DNA of 64,000 bases from positions 1 through 64,000 of the forward strand of contig JACTAT010000274.1 in assembly GCA_014526335.1 (NCBI GenBank), written 5' to 3'. The position numbers were made by a program, and so were the translations under genes. The notes below the pieces were generated by a model, which did not search any database, was not told the origin of the DNA, and saw nothing but the letters and a program-made list of their open reading frames with translations. The stretch comes from Chrysaora quinquecirrha. Its lineage: Eukaryota; Cnidaria; Scyphozoa; Semaeostomeae; Pelagiidae. Each line of letters opens with the position of its first letter. Within the stretch, counting starts at the first letter, position 1. This document shows positions 11,605 to 22,772 of this stretch, in pieces.

Positions 11605-12044
11605 TTATTGCAATTGAGTGATAATCCTCATATGGAGAACAATCGGGCAATTGTTAAAACAGGCACCAATGACGCACTTCAAAGAAGGGTTAGCCTCAAT
11701 TACCCCAGAGACTGTAGCAGAGACGGGAAAACCAATGAGTTTTGGCTCGCCTACCCTAATGTTGGATATAATGTTTATTTGTCGACTAGTACAAGGCTCT
11801 AATTTGATCTAATACTTGACTCTAATTATAAATATTGTGTATAAAGAATTAATTACATAGTAATGACTTGTGTTTTAAGAATAATTACCTATAAATATAA
11901 TCTAGAAACCTCCAATTTTACCCCTTTGATATCGGTTTCTGGGTCTGGATAAATGAGCCGGAGGCTATCGCAGTGGAGCCCATAGGCAGACAGAGAAAGG
12001 CTTTAGATAAATCAATACGTATTGTACCAACGATTCCCGAAGAG

Positions 12045-12206
12045 TCAAGGCATCTTCTCCATATTTCTAGCACCCAAATTCTTGATCTTCGGTACAGATG
12101 GTAGGATACTTATTGGTCTGCACTTAGATTTGAAAGTCGAATCAGTGTTTTTAAATAAAGGAGAGACATTTGCTTCCTTGAGGTCGCTAGGGAGTTTGCA
12201 GTTAAC
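12045..12206 (-). pseudogene. LINE reverse-transcriptase fragment
   Basis: On the minus strand the translation contains LPSDLKEANVSPLF followed by CRPISILPSVPKI, the RT motif block of CR1/L2-type LINEs (consensus LK-A-V-P-FK ... YRPISLLP--SKI). It is only about 54 codons long with no flanking endonuclease or YADD motif, so it is a dead fragment in the intergenic space upstream of the deubiquitinase gene. Confidence 0.65.
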
Positions 12207-12576
12207 AAATTACATTGCACTGCAACACTGTATGCACTGTATGCTTCTGATGTTATTGAAAACTAAATTGTCAACAGGCTGAAAGCTAAACAGCTAAGCA
12301 GGATAACAGCTCTTCCTGTTTTCCAGTTGTGAATCATACTATTTCCTGCAAAAATGATATTCGTTGGCTTTAGTTGGCTTTTGGATCGAACCTTACAAGA
12401 TCTATGTTGTTTGTCGGCAAAATTAATCTTTTTCTTGTTTTCTTGTCAACCTTTCGGCCTGGCATAATGATTTTATCACGTTTTTAGTTGAAACAAGAAG
12501 GATTAACCTCTTAAGGGTTCTGAATAAAACCACTGCAACCAATATTGTGTCATAAAATCTAACATTTTTCTGTTAG

Positions 12577-15151
12577 GTGTTTTAAACTGGTGGGCTGACA
12601 GAGGAATCTGCAGAAAATTATTTCCATTATCAACAGTTGGTGATGGCAATTGTCTTCTTCATGCCGTTTCCCTTGCAATGTGGGGATTTAATGACCGCCT
12701 ATTGACTCTGCGTAAAGCACTGCATCGTGCGTTGACTAAGTCAGTTGCAAATGGATCGCTCAAACGCAGGTAGGAGCAGCCGCATTAAAGGTGTAAATTT
12801 AAAAATTGTTTTTCTCTTTATGGGCATAAGCTAAGTTGTTCAAATTGGGCGAATGTCGCCATAAGTGCTTCCTCCATTTATATGTAAGCTTTTTGTCGAT
12901 TGAGATTCCTGATAAAGACCAGTTCAACGAAGGGCCTCGTTTTCAAACAAATTGAAATTAGACCATACAGAAATTTCGACTTGAGATTCGAATTCAGCAC
13001 CTTCTTTTTACTGCTGAGGCAAAGTGCTTCTAGTCCTTAAGATTTGATTTTATAGGTGTTAAAAGTTTGAAATTCTATAAAGGATTTGACGGTGAAAATC
13101 TCTGGGGGTGAAATTTCCACCTTTAATCATTTTACACTGTCAAATCCCTTTTAAACTTTCATTTGCTACAGAATCAAAATTTAAGAGGAGAAGCTGATGA
13201 TCGCTGTGAACACTTCAACCCTTAGCTTCATGTTATATTTTATTGGTTGACGTATTTAACCATTTTTCTGTTGAGCAAATATCTCTCAATTCAATGTGTT
13301 TTTATACGATTTGTAATACTTCATTTTAAAAGTTTTGTCAACAAGTGTTTATTGTAGGCACATTATTTTTGTTGTCTCCAAACTGTCCCAGTCATGAAGA
13401 ACCTTTACAAACTCTTAAAACTAGACCAAGTGGTTTTTCTAGTAATTTTAGCAACAGATATCTTCATTTGATGAAGAAAGTTCTTCTTTTGCAGATGGAT
13501 GTATCACCAGTGGCTGTTGAATATGGAAGCAGGTGGACTGTGTTTCTCAAGAGTAGAATGGGAAACTGAGTGGCAAGATATAGTGCAGTTAGCTTCCGAG
13601 AAACCAAGATCTGGTTTTCCAAAACCAGCAAGAAAAATCAGCTTGAAGTATTCGCAAGCTTCCATGTCAAATCTTGACATGACTGATTCTTTAACATCTG
13701 ACAAGTCGTCACAACCCAGCAGCTTCGAAAGCTTGGAAGAGTTTCATGTGTTCGCTCTGGCCCACGTGTTGAGACGTCCTATCATAGTTTTGGCTGACAC
13801 AATGCTGCGTGATATTAATGGAGAACCTTTGCAGCCAATTAACTTCGGTGGGATTTATTTACCGATTGAATGCGATCCAAAAAGTTGCTGCAAATACCCA
13901 TTGATTCTCGGTTATGATTCAGCTCATTTTGCTGCCCTCGTTCCAGCTGATGGTGAAGACTTAGATTTGAATAAAAAGAAACTATGCTCAAATATTCCAC
14001 TTGTTAATCAAAATCTTCAGCTTTTGCCTATTCAATTTTTAACAGATCCAGGATCAAACTGGGCTTTAACTGAACTAGACTCTGAAAAATTAAGGCTTCC
14101 TGATTTCACAAACAGCGATAAACAATCAGTTATTTCAATGTACTTAGACGTAGTTAAGCTGAACAACAGAGTTGTTGCTGTTCCTGATAAACAAGGCAGG
14201 GAAAGCAGGCCCACAGTCACTAAAGCACTTGAAAACATATCAACATTAGTTGCTGGACATGCTAATCCCTTAAAGCAATTCGTTAAGAAGCAACCTTCTG
14301 CAAGCTTATTTTGTGCAAAGCTAGATCTACAAAACAGACCAAAATACTATAACAATATGATAAAGAATTACATTGAATCATCTAAACAAAGGATAAACAG
14401 TGGAATAATGCCTGAAAAAGGTGTATCTAAGGACAGAAAATGCATTAACCGTGGCTGCAACTTTTTTGGTTCAGAAATTAATAATTACTTGTGTTCTGGA
14501 TGTTACAAAATGCAACTAGATTACTCTGTTAAAGAGATGCGTAATAATTTGCCATCCTTGACAGAAGAAAGATCTACGCAAATAATGAAAGGTCGTGATC
14601 TGGATCCGCTGGCATCGAATACAGAGCAAAGATCTACTGAAAAGGCTGTTAGTGGAGAAATTGATTTGATTTCCTTTTCTGACATAATCACCGCTGATGA
14701 TAGTTCAAGGCCGTCTACAACTCCTGATTCATTTTCCCTGCGCAACCATAGGCATTTTACGGAAGTTTCGAAATTTGGAAATAACCAGCGAATGTTACCC
14801 ACTGCACCTTATCCAAGTTTAGAAGAATCATTTCCTCAACCATTTAATGCACCGCAAAGAGAACTGCCCGAAAAAATGCCTCCTTTTGAACCGAAATTCG
14901 CCAAAATACCGCGCGAACCTACAGCACACTCAGAGATTTCACATTTCAGTGGAAAAGGCCAAGCGAGCTTAATGTCTGACGACATGACTGCTATTCATAA
15001 ACTTGAAAAAATGAATATTGAATCAGATAATGTTTTTTCAGTTAATCCTTCTCGCAGCCAAATGTGCAAAACTAATGGATGTAAGTTTTATGGAACCATA
15101 GAGTTGAATGACCTATGCTCTTCCTGTTACGCAAGGCAAAGTCTATCGTAA
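12577..15151 (+). CDS. OTU deubiquitinase with A20 zinc fingers (A20/Cezanne, OTUD7-like), 3' exons
   Basis: Two coding exons are visible: 12577-12769 (acceptor TTTTTCTGTTAG, donor CAG/GTAGGA) and 13495-15151 (acceptor TTCTTTTGCAG), joined in phase 2; the stop is at 15149-15151 and AATAAA at 15249. Exon 1 encodes the OTU catalytic loop GDGNCLLHA, where Cys is the nucleophile. The second exon continues the OTU domain (LEEFHVFALAHVLRRPIIV) and supplies the catalytic His in YDSAHFAAL. Two A20-type fingers follow (C-x4-C-x11-C-x2-C) at about 14440-14520 and 15064-15140, the last at the C terminus. Family members cleave ubiquitin chains and restrain NF-kB signalling; that role here is inferred. 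The motifs resemble OTUD7/Cezanne more than TNFAIP3. The N-terminal exons are not found upstream. Confidence 0.9.
12770..13494 (+). other. Intron of the OTU deubiquitinase gene
   Basis: A 725-bp intron bounded by GTAGGA and TTTTGCAG. Splitting codon AG/A keeps the OTU reading frame open. I see no repeat or second gene in it. Confidence 0.85.
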
Positions 15152-15384
15152 TACCACTTCTTTTCGTGCAATATCCTACAACAGTTTTCAACTTCAGAAA
15201 AATGTTGCTTGGCTTCTAAATATTCCAGGAGCCTCTCAGATATTAAAAAATAAATTAGTTTTTATTTAAAACGATTTATAATTTTGCATAAAGCAGAACT
15301 GTTGCATAATTGCTATATGAATGTAAAAGGCTGCTTTGAATTTGCTACTAACACACCTTTTCACTGATTGTTAAAGTTTTTCTA

Positions 15385-16165
15385 AAATTCTACAATCCTC
15401 ACCAAAAATGCTGGGCCGCCAAAAGACGCATATCCCATTCCCCCGACTCAGCGAAATCGATGTTTTCAGTGGTACGAAGATTGTGTCAGGGGTGAGGGGA
15501 CTACCCTAATACACAGGGTGTTCCGAGAAAAAGGAGCCCGCTTTAGAAATTGTTTTTCTTTGCGAACCGTAGCTTCAAGGCCAATAAAATTTTGTCATGA
15601 TGCTTACTGCGCACATACACTTTTATGCGAGTAAGAGGATAATTTTTCATATTTCATCTTCACGAAAATATGCTGTAATGAATTCTATTGATAAATAAAG
15701 CATGTATACAAATTTATGCACATCTCATGCAATTGAAGATTTTCTGTTGCTGGGACAAGTTGCAACAAGAGTTTTTGGATACAAGCATTGGTTACTTTAG
15801 TCAAAAGGTTTGGAAAATAATTGATTTAGACCGAAAAAAATGTACAAAATATTGTTTCTAGCGAGTTTTGCTTTTTTGAAGTACACATTTGACTGTTCTT
15901 TGTGTTAACCAAAAATGTGCTGTATCAAAAGTTTTGTTTCTTGCTAGTGTTACTCATCAAGTAAAACAATACAAAGTGATGTCAGCATAATTCTCATTCC
16001 TTCAAAACCATGAGTACCAAATTTCATGCTCAAAAATTAAATTGTGAATTTGGTACAAAGGTTTCTTTATCGTGTTCCTTTTTTCTGGACTCCCTGTATA
16101 ATGATGGGACCGGATTTTTTTAAGGTAAACCATAAATATGTATAACATAGTTTCTCTAATATATT
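15385..16165. repeat. Unclassified interspersed repeat, copy split by a MITE
   Basis: The flanks 15385-15510 and 16100-16165 match the insertion in foldback element 1 (about 6390-6600). Shared words include CCTCACCAAAAATGCT-like, AAGACGCATA and GACCGGATTTT. No coding content. The two flanks are separated by the MITE at 15512-16098. Confidence 0.6.
15512..16098. mobile_element. Tc1/mariner-like MITE
   Basis: Imperfect inverted ends CACAGGGTGTTCC...GAAAAAGGA and, reverse-complemented, TACAGGGAGTCC...AAAAAAGGA, flanked by TA at 15510-15511 and 16099-16100. A TA duplication with ACAGGG-type ends suits Tc1/mariner. It is 587 bp long and has no transposase frame. Confidence 0.65.
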
Positions 16166-17330
16166 TGGTCTGAGCAAGAGCAGAAAGGGAACTTCGCGTT
16201 TTGTCAAAAGTTGAGTGACTTGAGACTCAAGTGATGTTTTTTTGTAAATATGAGGAATGATTCTATATTTTTGGAAGCTTTTGGGTTCAGGGAAATATTT
16301 TACAAATTGTGAAAATTCATCTAAAGTGAGAAAATTCATTTAAAAAAGGCCGTAATTCATTTTCAACCTCGAAAAAAACAGAAGAGGACAATGTTACACA
16401 TTTCTGAGCTGCAGAACCTTTCTCCTTCAAATCTACCCTTAGAACCTGTCTATGGCGCAGAATTCAAGCGAATTCTGCCCCTTCGGAGAACAGAGCTTGA
16501 AATCTAAGAAACTGACAGCTTCCACCATTTTCTACCACATAAAAGTGGAATAACACGGGTTCAAATAATTTTTCATACTTCTTACTAGACAATAATCATA
16601 CTTTCTTCCTTCTGAACTCGTTTTCTAACAGTTAAAAAAAACAAGCTGGTTTTGTCTAGCAGCTCAAAGAAGAAGGTCATAGTCGAGGAAACAATAATGT
16701 TCTTTTATTCCATTTAGAAATTTTTATGCAAAGTAGCCCCGTCGGTTAAACTGATTTTCACTAATTCAATCAAGTGAATTCAGAACAATATAATAAATAA
16801 CATTAATAATATTATATATCAATTTACCACTGATTACTATTGATCTTGTTTTTAAAAGAGGGTTGAGAGGAGGTTTGCGGGCATGTTGATTCCAGATTCC
16901 AAACGTTTTCTGCCCATTACTAGTTCTCATGAATGATAGAAGCAGTTCCGGCATTTCTAATGTTAATAGTTACGCTTAGAGTTTCTGGTGGACCATGTTG
17001 AGAGATAATCAGGAACAAGACTACTAAGAGATATAAATACAATAGTAGCTGTCTCACCTTTTTTGTTGAAAGTGTTGCTCTACGATATCTCTATGTAAAT
17101 TGCAACCAACATTTCTGGGCAAAAATGTTTTTGGATATTTTTTGGAGTTGTGCCATTGGCTGAACTGAGGTTAATCTCCTCTCCCCCCTTTGATATGCCA
17201 CTTACAACCTATTTGGTCCATAAATGCGTAATCATGTTATAAATCTAGCTGAGGCACGGAAATACCTTGCACTTTCTCAGTGATATCAAACGGAACTTAT
17301 CAATCATTACCACCCCTTGTAATGTCTGTG
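16166..17330. other. Unassigned spacer
   Basis: No gene is supported; short frames (16067-16339 and 16766-16954) show no recognisable domain. A small inverted repeat GCAGAATTC/GAATTCTGC lies at about 16458-16480. Confidence 0.4.
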
Positions 17331-18621
17331 CAGTACGGTGGGTTGATGGTTGATGTGCAGTACGGCGGCAGATATTCAGTACGGTGGGGGATACCATGAT
17401 TGCCGTGGGGATGCATCTTGCAGTACGGTAGCGGGTATTCAGTACGGTGGGATTACATTATGATTGCCGTGGCGGATGTTGAGTACGGTGGGGGATATCA
17501 TGATTGCTGTGGCGGGGGTTCATTATTGCCATGGAGAGGTATCTCAGAGTGTGGTTGGGCGTGTTGAGTACGTGGGGTCACATCATGATTTCCGCGGCAG
17601 ATATTCAGTACAGTAAGGGGATACCATGATGCCTGTGGTGAGGCACCATGATGAATGTAGGGAAGCATCCTGCCGTATATCTCTGAACACGGTGGCGGAT
17701 GTTCAGTACGGTGGGATCACATTGTGATTGCCGTGGCGGATGTTGAGTACGGTGGGGGATATAATGATTTCCGTGGGGGATTTCATTATTGCCATGGAGA
17801 GGTATCTCAGAGTGTGGATGGGCGTGTTGAGTACGTGGGGTCACATCATGATTGCCGCAGCAGATATTCAGTCCAGTGAGGGGATATCATGATTGCCGTG
17901 GGGGGGTTTCATTATTGCCATGGAGAGGTATCTCAGAGTGTGGATGGGCGTATTGAGTACGTGGGGTCACATCATGATTGCCGCAGCAGATATTCAGTCC
18001 AGTGAGGGGATATCATGATTGCCGTGGGGGTTTCATTATTGCCATGGAGAGGTATCTCAGAGTGTGGATTGGCGTGTTGAGTAAGTGGGGTCACATCATG
18101 ATTGCCGCGGCAGATATTCAGTACAGTTAGGGGACACCATAATGCCTGTGGTGGGGCACCATGATGAATGTAGGGAAGCATCCTGCCGTATATCTCTGAA
18201 CACGGTGGCGGATGTTCAGTACGGTGGAATCACATTATCATTGCCGTGGCGGATGTTGAGTACGGTGGGGGATATAATGATTGCCGTGGGGGGATTTCAT
18301 TATTGCCATGGAGAGGTATCTCAGAGTGTGGATGGGCGTGTTGAGTACGTGGGGTCACATCATGATTGCCACGGCAGGTATTCAGTACAGTGAGGGGATA
18401 TAATGATTGCCGTGGGGGATTTCATTATTGCCATGGAGAGGTATCTCAGAGTGTGGATGGAGGTGTTGACTACGTGGGGTCATATCATGATTGCCGCGGC
18501 AGATATTCAGTACAGTTAGGGGACACCATGATGCCTGTGGTGGGGCACCGTGATGAATGTAGGGAAGCATCCTGCCGTATATCTCTGAACACGGTGGCGG
18601 ATGTTCAGTACGGTGGGGGTA
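17331..18621 (+). repeat. Satellite A, forward orientation
   Basis: A tandem array built from ~21-bp words such as GGCGGATGTTCAGTACGGTGG and ATATCATGATTGCCGTGGGGG. Higher-order units of about 122-126 bp are marked by GGTATCTCAGAGTGTGG at about 17541, 17801, 17924, 18046, 18315 and 18441. The histidine-rich and glycine-rich frames on both strands are repeat translations. Related arrays lie in reverse orientation at 28330, 32335, 36150, 36770, 47210 and 47983. Confidence 0.9.
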
Positions 18622-18734
18622 AAACATGATCTAATCAACTTAATCATCGTAAATCGAAGACGGGGGCTAAATATTTCTGTTTCATCAACAACCGTCGAGC
18701 CTTTCTCCTTTTCGGGCTTTAATCTTACTTTCTA

Positions 18735-19445
18735 GAAACCTCAACAGGATACAAATAGGATACAAGTACTTCGTTTCTTAAATGTTGGTTGGTTGGTTGT
18801 GAACCAGGACACTTTTGCATAATGATTTGTTATGTGTTTGAGTACCTTGTATAAAACACAAGGGGGACAGTTTTGCAAGTCAAATTTTTCTTTGCGCATG
18901 TATACCAGGACATTTTGGAAAAACATTTTTTGTTATGCGTTTGTGTACCCTGTCTAAAACGATAGACGGTCACTTGCAAATTAGTATTTTTCTATGCGTT
19001 TGTGAATCAGGTCACTTTTGCATAATTTGTTGCTATGTGTTTGCGTACACTCTCTAAATCAATAGTTGGACACTTTTTATACCTGCGTTTGTGTACCAGG
19101 GCACTTTTCAAAACGGTTTTTGCTATGCATTTGCCTGTCTAAAACAATAGGGGTCCACATTTGCAAAGTAGAATTTTTCCATGCGTTTGTGTACCAGAAC
19201 ACAGTTGCATGAGGTTTATTGGTATGCCTTTGGGTACCCTGTTTAAAACAATGAAGAGAAACATTTGCATAGCAAAAATTTTCCTTGCGTTTGTAGATAA
19301 TGACTTTTTTGCATATCCTGTCTGAAACAAAAGGGAGTCAATTTTGCATAACAGATGTTTTCTATGCATTTGTGCACTAGGACACTTTTGCTAAACATTT
19401 TTTGTTATGCGTTTGCGTACCGTCTGAAAGAAAAGAGGGACACTT
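18735..19445 (+). repeat. Satellite B, forward orientation
   Basis: A degenerate ~60-70 bp repeat carrying TGCTATGCGTTTGTGTACC, CTGTCTAAAACAATAGG and GGACACTTTTGCATAA, with around ten copies. The same satellite is reverse-complemented at 36895-37385 and 37985-38380. Confidence 0.85.
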
Positions 19446-20202
19446 GCATCAGGGCATCTTTTAACGTACTGAGTGGTGGGGCACTTGCCCCACCAGGCCC
19501 CTCGGACTGCCCCAGTACTCATCTGTGAAAACCTGGTTTTGCCCCACCAGTGATGGGCCCCTGTTTGGTTTGGTCTTAGCAAAACAATATTCTTTTTTGG
19601 TAGAACGAATAACTACTCTACAATGTATTTTAGTTAAAAGGTCTCATTACCAAAGAACCAAGTTCTTTAATCTCCCTTCCCTACCGCATTATCCCTCATT
19701 AATGATTTATTTGAAAATGGCCAATTTAAGCCAATCTAGAGGCTTGAATTTCAAAAGATTTTCTGGAGCATCCCAAGAAGCCTTGTAGAATAATTGCTAC
19801 TCGGTGATTCGGCCGTCCACTATACAACATTGCAACTAAGCTGCTGTGGCAAAGTGGCAAAGACCTCATCCACAATTTTAAGGAATGAGTTGTGTCAGCT
19901 GTAAGATACAATATTATCAATGGTTGTTTGCATGCAAAAAAACCATTCTAAGCCAATGTAGAGGTGTGGTTATCAAAAAATTTTCTCGGGGAGCATGCCC
20001 ATGGACTACCTAGAATAATGCATTGTAGGTACCTCTTCCAGTTAGGTACAACACTGCGTCATTGGCTAACAAATACGAGTAGACAGGTATTCCGTTCCGT
20101 GAGATGTGAGAGTACACAAAACGTGCATCACAGATGCTGTCAGTGGTAAGGATGTATGTCAAGCGGTTAGTGCAAGTTACATGCAGCCGCATATTAATGG
20201 GT

Positions 20203-20535
20203 TGTAGAATTTTGGCATTCACCAAAGTTTATATAGTTCTTTTCTTTGAAAGAACTTCGTAACGGATAACTCTGTTCAGAGAGGACTGTATAATTTTCTG
20301 TGTATAATTACTAAATACTATCACGAATTCTATAATAACATAACATAACATACCTCCAAAGTTAATTCAATAGATTAGATTTCGGCATCAACTGAGAGCG
20401 TTCAAAAGAGTACATTTCAAGAGAGAATTTTCCAAGCAAGATAAAAGACACAGATCACAAGACTTTACGAACACATGACAATGACATCACGACACAGAAA
20501 CGAGGCTAAAAATATTCAAAGTCTAAATTTCTACA
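20203..20535 (-). repeat. BEL/Pao 3' LTR
   Basis: 333 bp, matching 26199-26532 with very few differences (for example TTTCGGCATC against TTTCGACATC), so insertion was recent. Confidence 0.95.
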
Positions 20536-20567
20536 CTCCCCCCTTGACCAGTTATGAGTCCCTTATC

Positions 20568-22772
20568 TCAGTTATAAAACTGGTCAATAAGATGTCTTTT
20601 TTCATCTGCTAAGATCGTAGCAGTTCTTCTCGTTCGTTGATTCAAGTTCTTCGTTTCTGATTCTGTATTTGAATTGTTGGAGTTCTTCTCTTCTACTTCT
20701 TTTACATCTTGATCAGCAGTAACTTCCAAAGGAAATAATTTCTGAAGTGGTCTTGATAATTCGTTTCCATTACTCATTCGAATCGTCGCTCCGCGAATCT
20801 CATTATCTGCTCCTCTGATGAGAGATTTCACGAGTCCTAAACGCCATAAATTTCTATTCGATTTATTTTCGTTCATAACTGATACAACGTCACCTTCTTT
20901 TATCACCGGTAAGTTAGCCTTTTTGTTGACGTTTCGATGAAATTCTCTAAGAGAAGACAAATATTCATTCTTCCACCTGGCGTGAAAATGGCTTAATACA
21001 GTATCAAGATACTTTGCTCGTTTTTCGACGTCCTTCTTTGCGTTGAATTCAGTATCTGTTTCTTTGTGATAACTTGGCAGCGGCAATAAACGCCTTCCTA
21101 TTACGAGGTGCGATGGCGTTAAAGGTTCCTCAATATTATCAGGATAAATATGAGTTAATGGTCGAGAGTTCAAGATAGCTTCGACTTCAACAACGGTGGT
21201 TTGCAATTCATCCAGACTCAACTTCGCGTTCCCGACGACTTTCTTCAAACATAGCTTGACACTTTTGACAAGTCTCTCAAAAAATCCACCCCACCATGGG
21301 GCCTTAGCAAGATTATAACGCCAATTTATCTTATGCTGCGAGAGATAAGACGTGACTTCGACAAGATCAAACAGTGAAGTTAAACGACGAGAAGTAGATT
21401 TAAATGTTTTCGCATTATCAGACACTATCAAAGAAGGAAGTCCTCTTCTTCCTACAAATCTTCTGAAACAACGCAAGAAACTATCTGTATCTAAATCGTC
21501 TACCAATTCGAGGTGTGTAGCTCTTGAAGTCGCACATGTGAACAATGCAATGTAGATTTTTCGCATATCTTTACAATCTTTGTCATTGTTCTTTCGTACA
21601 TATAAAGGACCTGCGAAATCGACGCCGACAGAGCTAAATGCAGGACAATCTGCTACACGAAAAGATGGTAGATCTGCTGTAGAAGGAATTCCATAAGACT
21701 GACCTTGAATTTTCTTACATTTGAAACAACTCTTGAGAATACTTTTAACTCTTTGTCGTCCTTTGGTTACCCAAAAGCGAGATCTTAATTCCAATAATGT
21801 TTCTTTCACACCGTTGTGGTAGACACGTTGATGACAATCCTTTATTATCAACTCTGTGAGGAGACTGTTTCGTGGTAAAAGAGCTGGAAATTTGAACTCA
21901 TATGTAGCTTCTACATTTCGTAACCGTCCACCACATCGAATGATACCTTTATCATCATGAAAAATACCGAGTTGATATTTTAATCGTTGCTTTGTAGCAT
22001 CGGAGATCTCTTGTTGCGAGAATTTGATCCAAAGTGTTTCTGCGTTAGTTAATTCTTCGGTTGTAATTTCTCCGTGAATCCCTTTCTTGTTTCGACAATT
22101 TCGAATAAAACGTTGAACATACGCCGTTACACGATAAAGACGTTGCAGACTGCTGAAGTTTTCCAGTCGAATTATTTCTTGTAGAGATAGTGTGTTCGTA
22201 GGTTGCATCGTTGTAAGAAGCGTCGAATTCTCATGTTGAATGATCTCTATATCTCTTCGAAATTCTTCCTCGCATTCCTTTGGAGTGTTTGACACATTTT
22301 TCAATTTCGGCCACGTTTCTTCATCCTTCCTAAGCCAATTGGGTCCATGCCACCAATTCTTGTTTTCCATCAGTTGTGATGGTGTGGTACCACGTGTTGG
22401 CAAATCTGCAGGATTCTCAGTTCCAGGACAGTGTGACCACTGCTCTGGTTTCGTAAGACTTCGGATTTCTTGTACTCTATTTTCCACAAATAGTTTCCAT
22501 TCCTTAGTGATTCCACATATCCAATACAAAGCTGTCACTGAATCAGACCAGTAATTTATCTTCGAAATATTTACAACAGGCTCTAGTGATTTCTTTACGC
22601 TGTCAATTAATCTTGCCAAAATCAAACACGAAAGTAGTTCAAGTCTAGGTATTGTTAATTTCTTGATTGGGGCAACTCTGGTTTTCGACATAACCAAATT
22701 GACTGCAACTTTATCTTCCGCTTCAATTCTTATATAAACCGCTGCTGCATATGCATTTTGAGAGCTGTCACA
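20568..22772 (-). pseudogene. BEL/Pao pol: RNase H end, integrase and C-terminal domain
   Basis: The frame opens in RNase H at 22772 (CDSSQNAYAAAVYIR), one base out of register with the upstream gag-pol frame. It then carries the integrase HHCC zinc region (HQRVYHNGVKE...SCFKCKK), the catalytic core with Asp in VDFAGPL, Asp in SDNAKTF and Glu in WWGGFFERLVK, and a C-terminal SLREFHRN...VVSVMNENKSNRNLWRLG segment typical of BEL/Pao. The integrase itself looks intact. No authentic start codon is expected because it belongs to one polyprotein. Confidence 0.9.

Larger units (their letters stand above)
1690..11755. repeat. Degenerate tandem array of ~1.7-2.4 kb units with paired tRNA-like segments
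   Basis: The same ordered blocks recur: a ~200 bp block ending in AAAAGGCACTGTGC (about 1888, 3614 and 5997), a CTTAAT-rich block, a block of CCCCTGTTTATT-type motifs, a poly-AT block, a tRNA-like segment B and a tRNA-like segment A. Segment B lies at about 2981, 4701, 5321, 8880, 10716 and 11251; segment A at about 3243, 5573, 9142/10341 and 11521. Units are interrupted by foldback elements at 6159-7938 and 9200-10340 and some are internally deleted. All tRNA-like segments are on the minus strand. The family is not one I recognise; a satellite formed from a dimeric tRNA-derived SINE is my inference. Confidence 0.8.

Noticed and set aside
13499..15151. ATG at 13499 as the true start of the OTU protein
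   Set aside because: The catalytic GDGNC loop is in the preceding exon, which joins in frame, so this ATG is internal.
17605..18627. Multiple His- and Gly-rich frames on both strands
   Set aside because: They are translations of satellite A with the same repeat period.
22240..22554. Plus-strand frames within 20568-25990
   Set aside because: They are antisense shadows of the BEL/Pao polyprotein.
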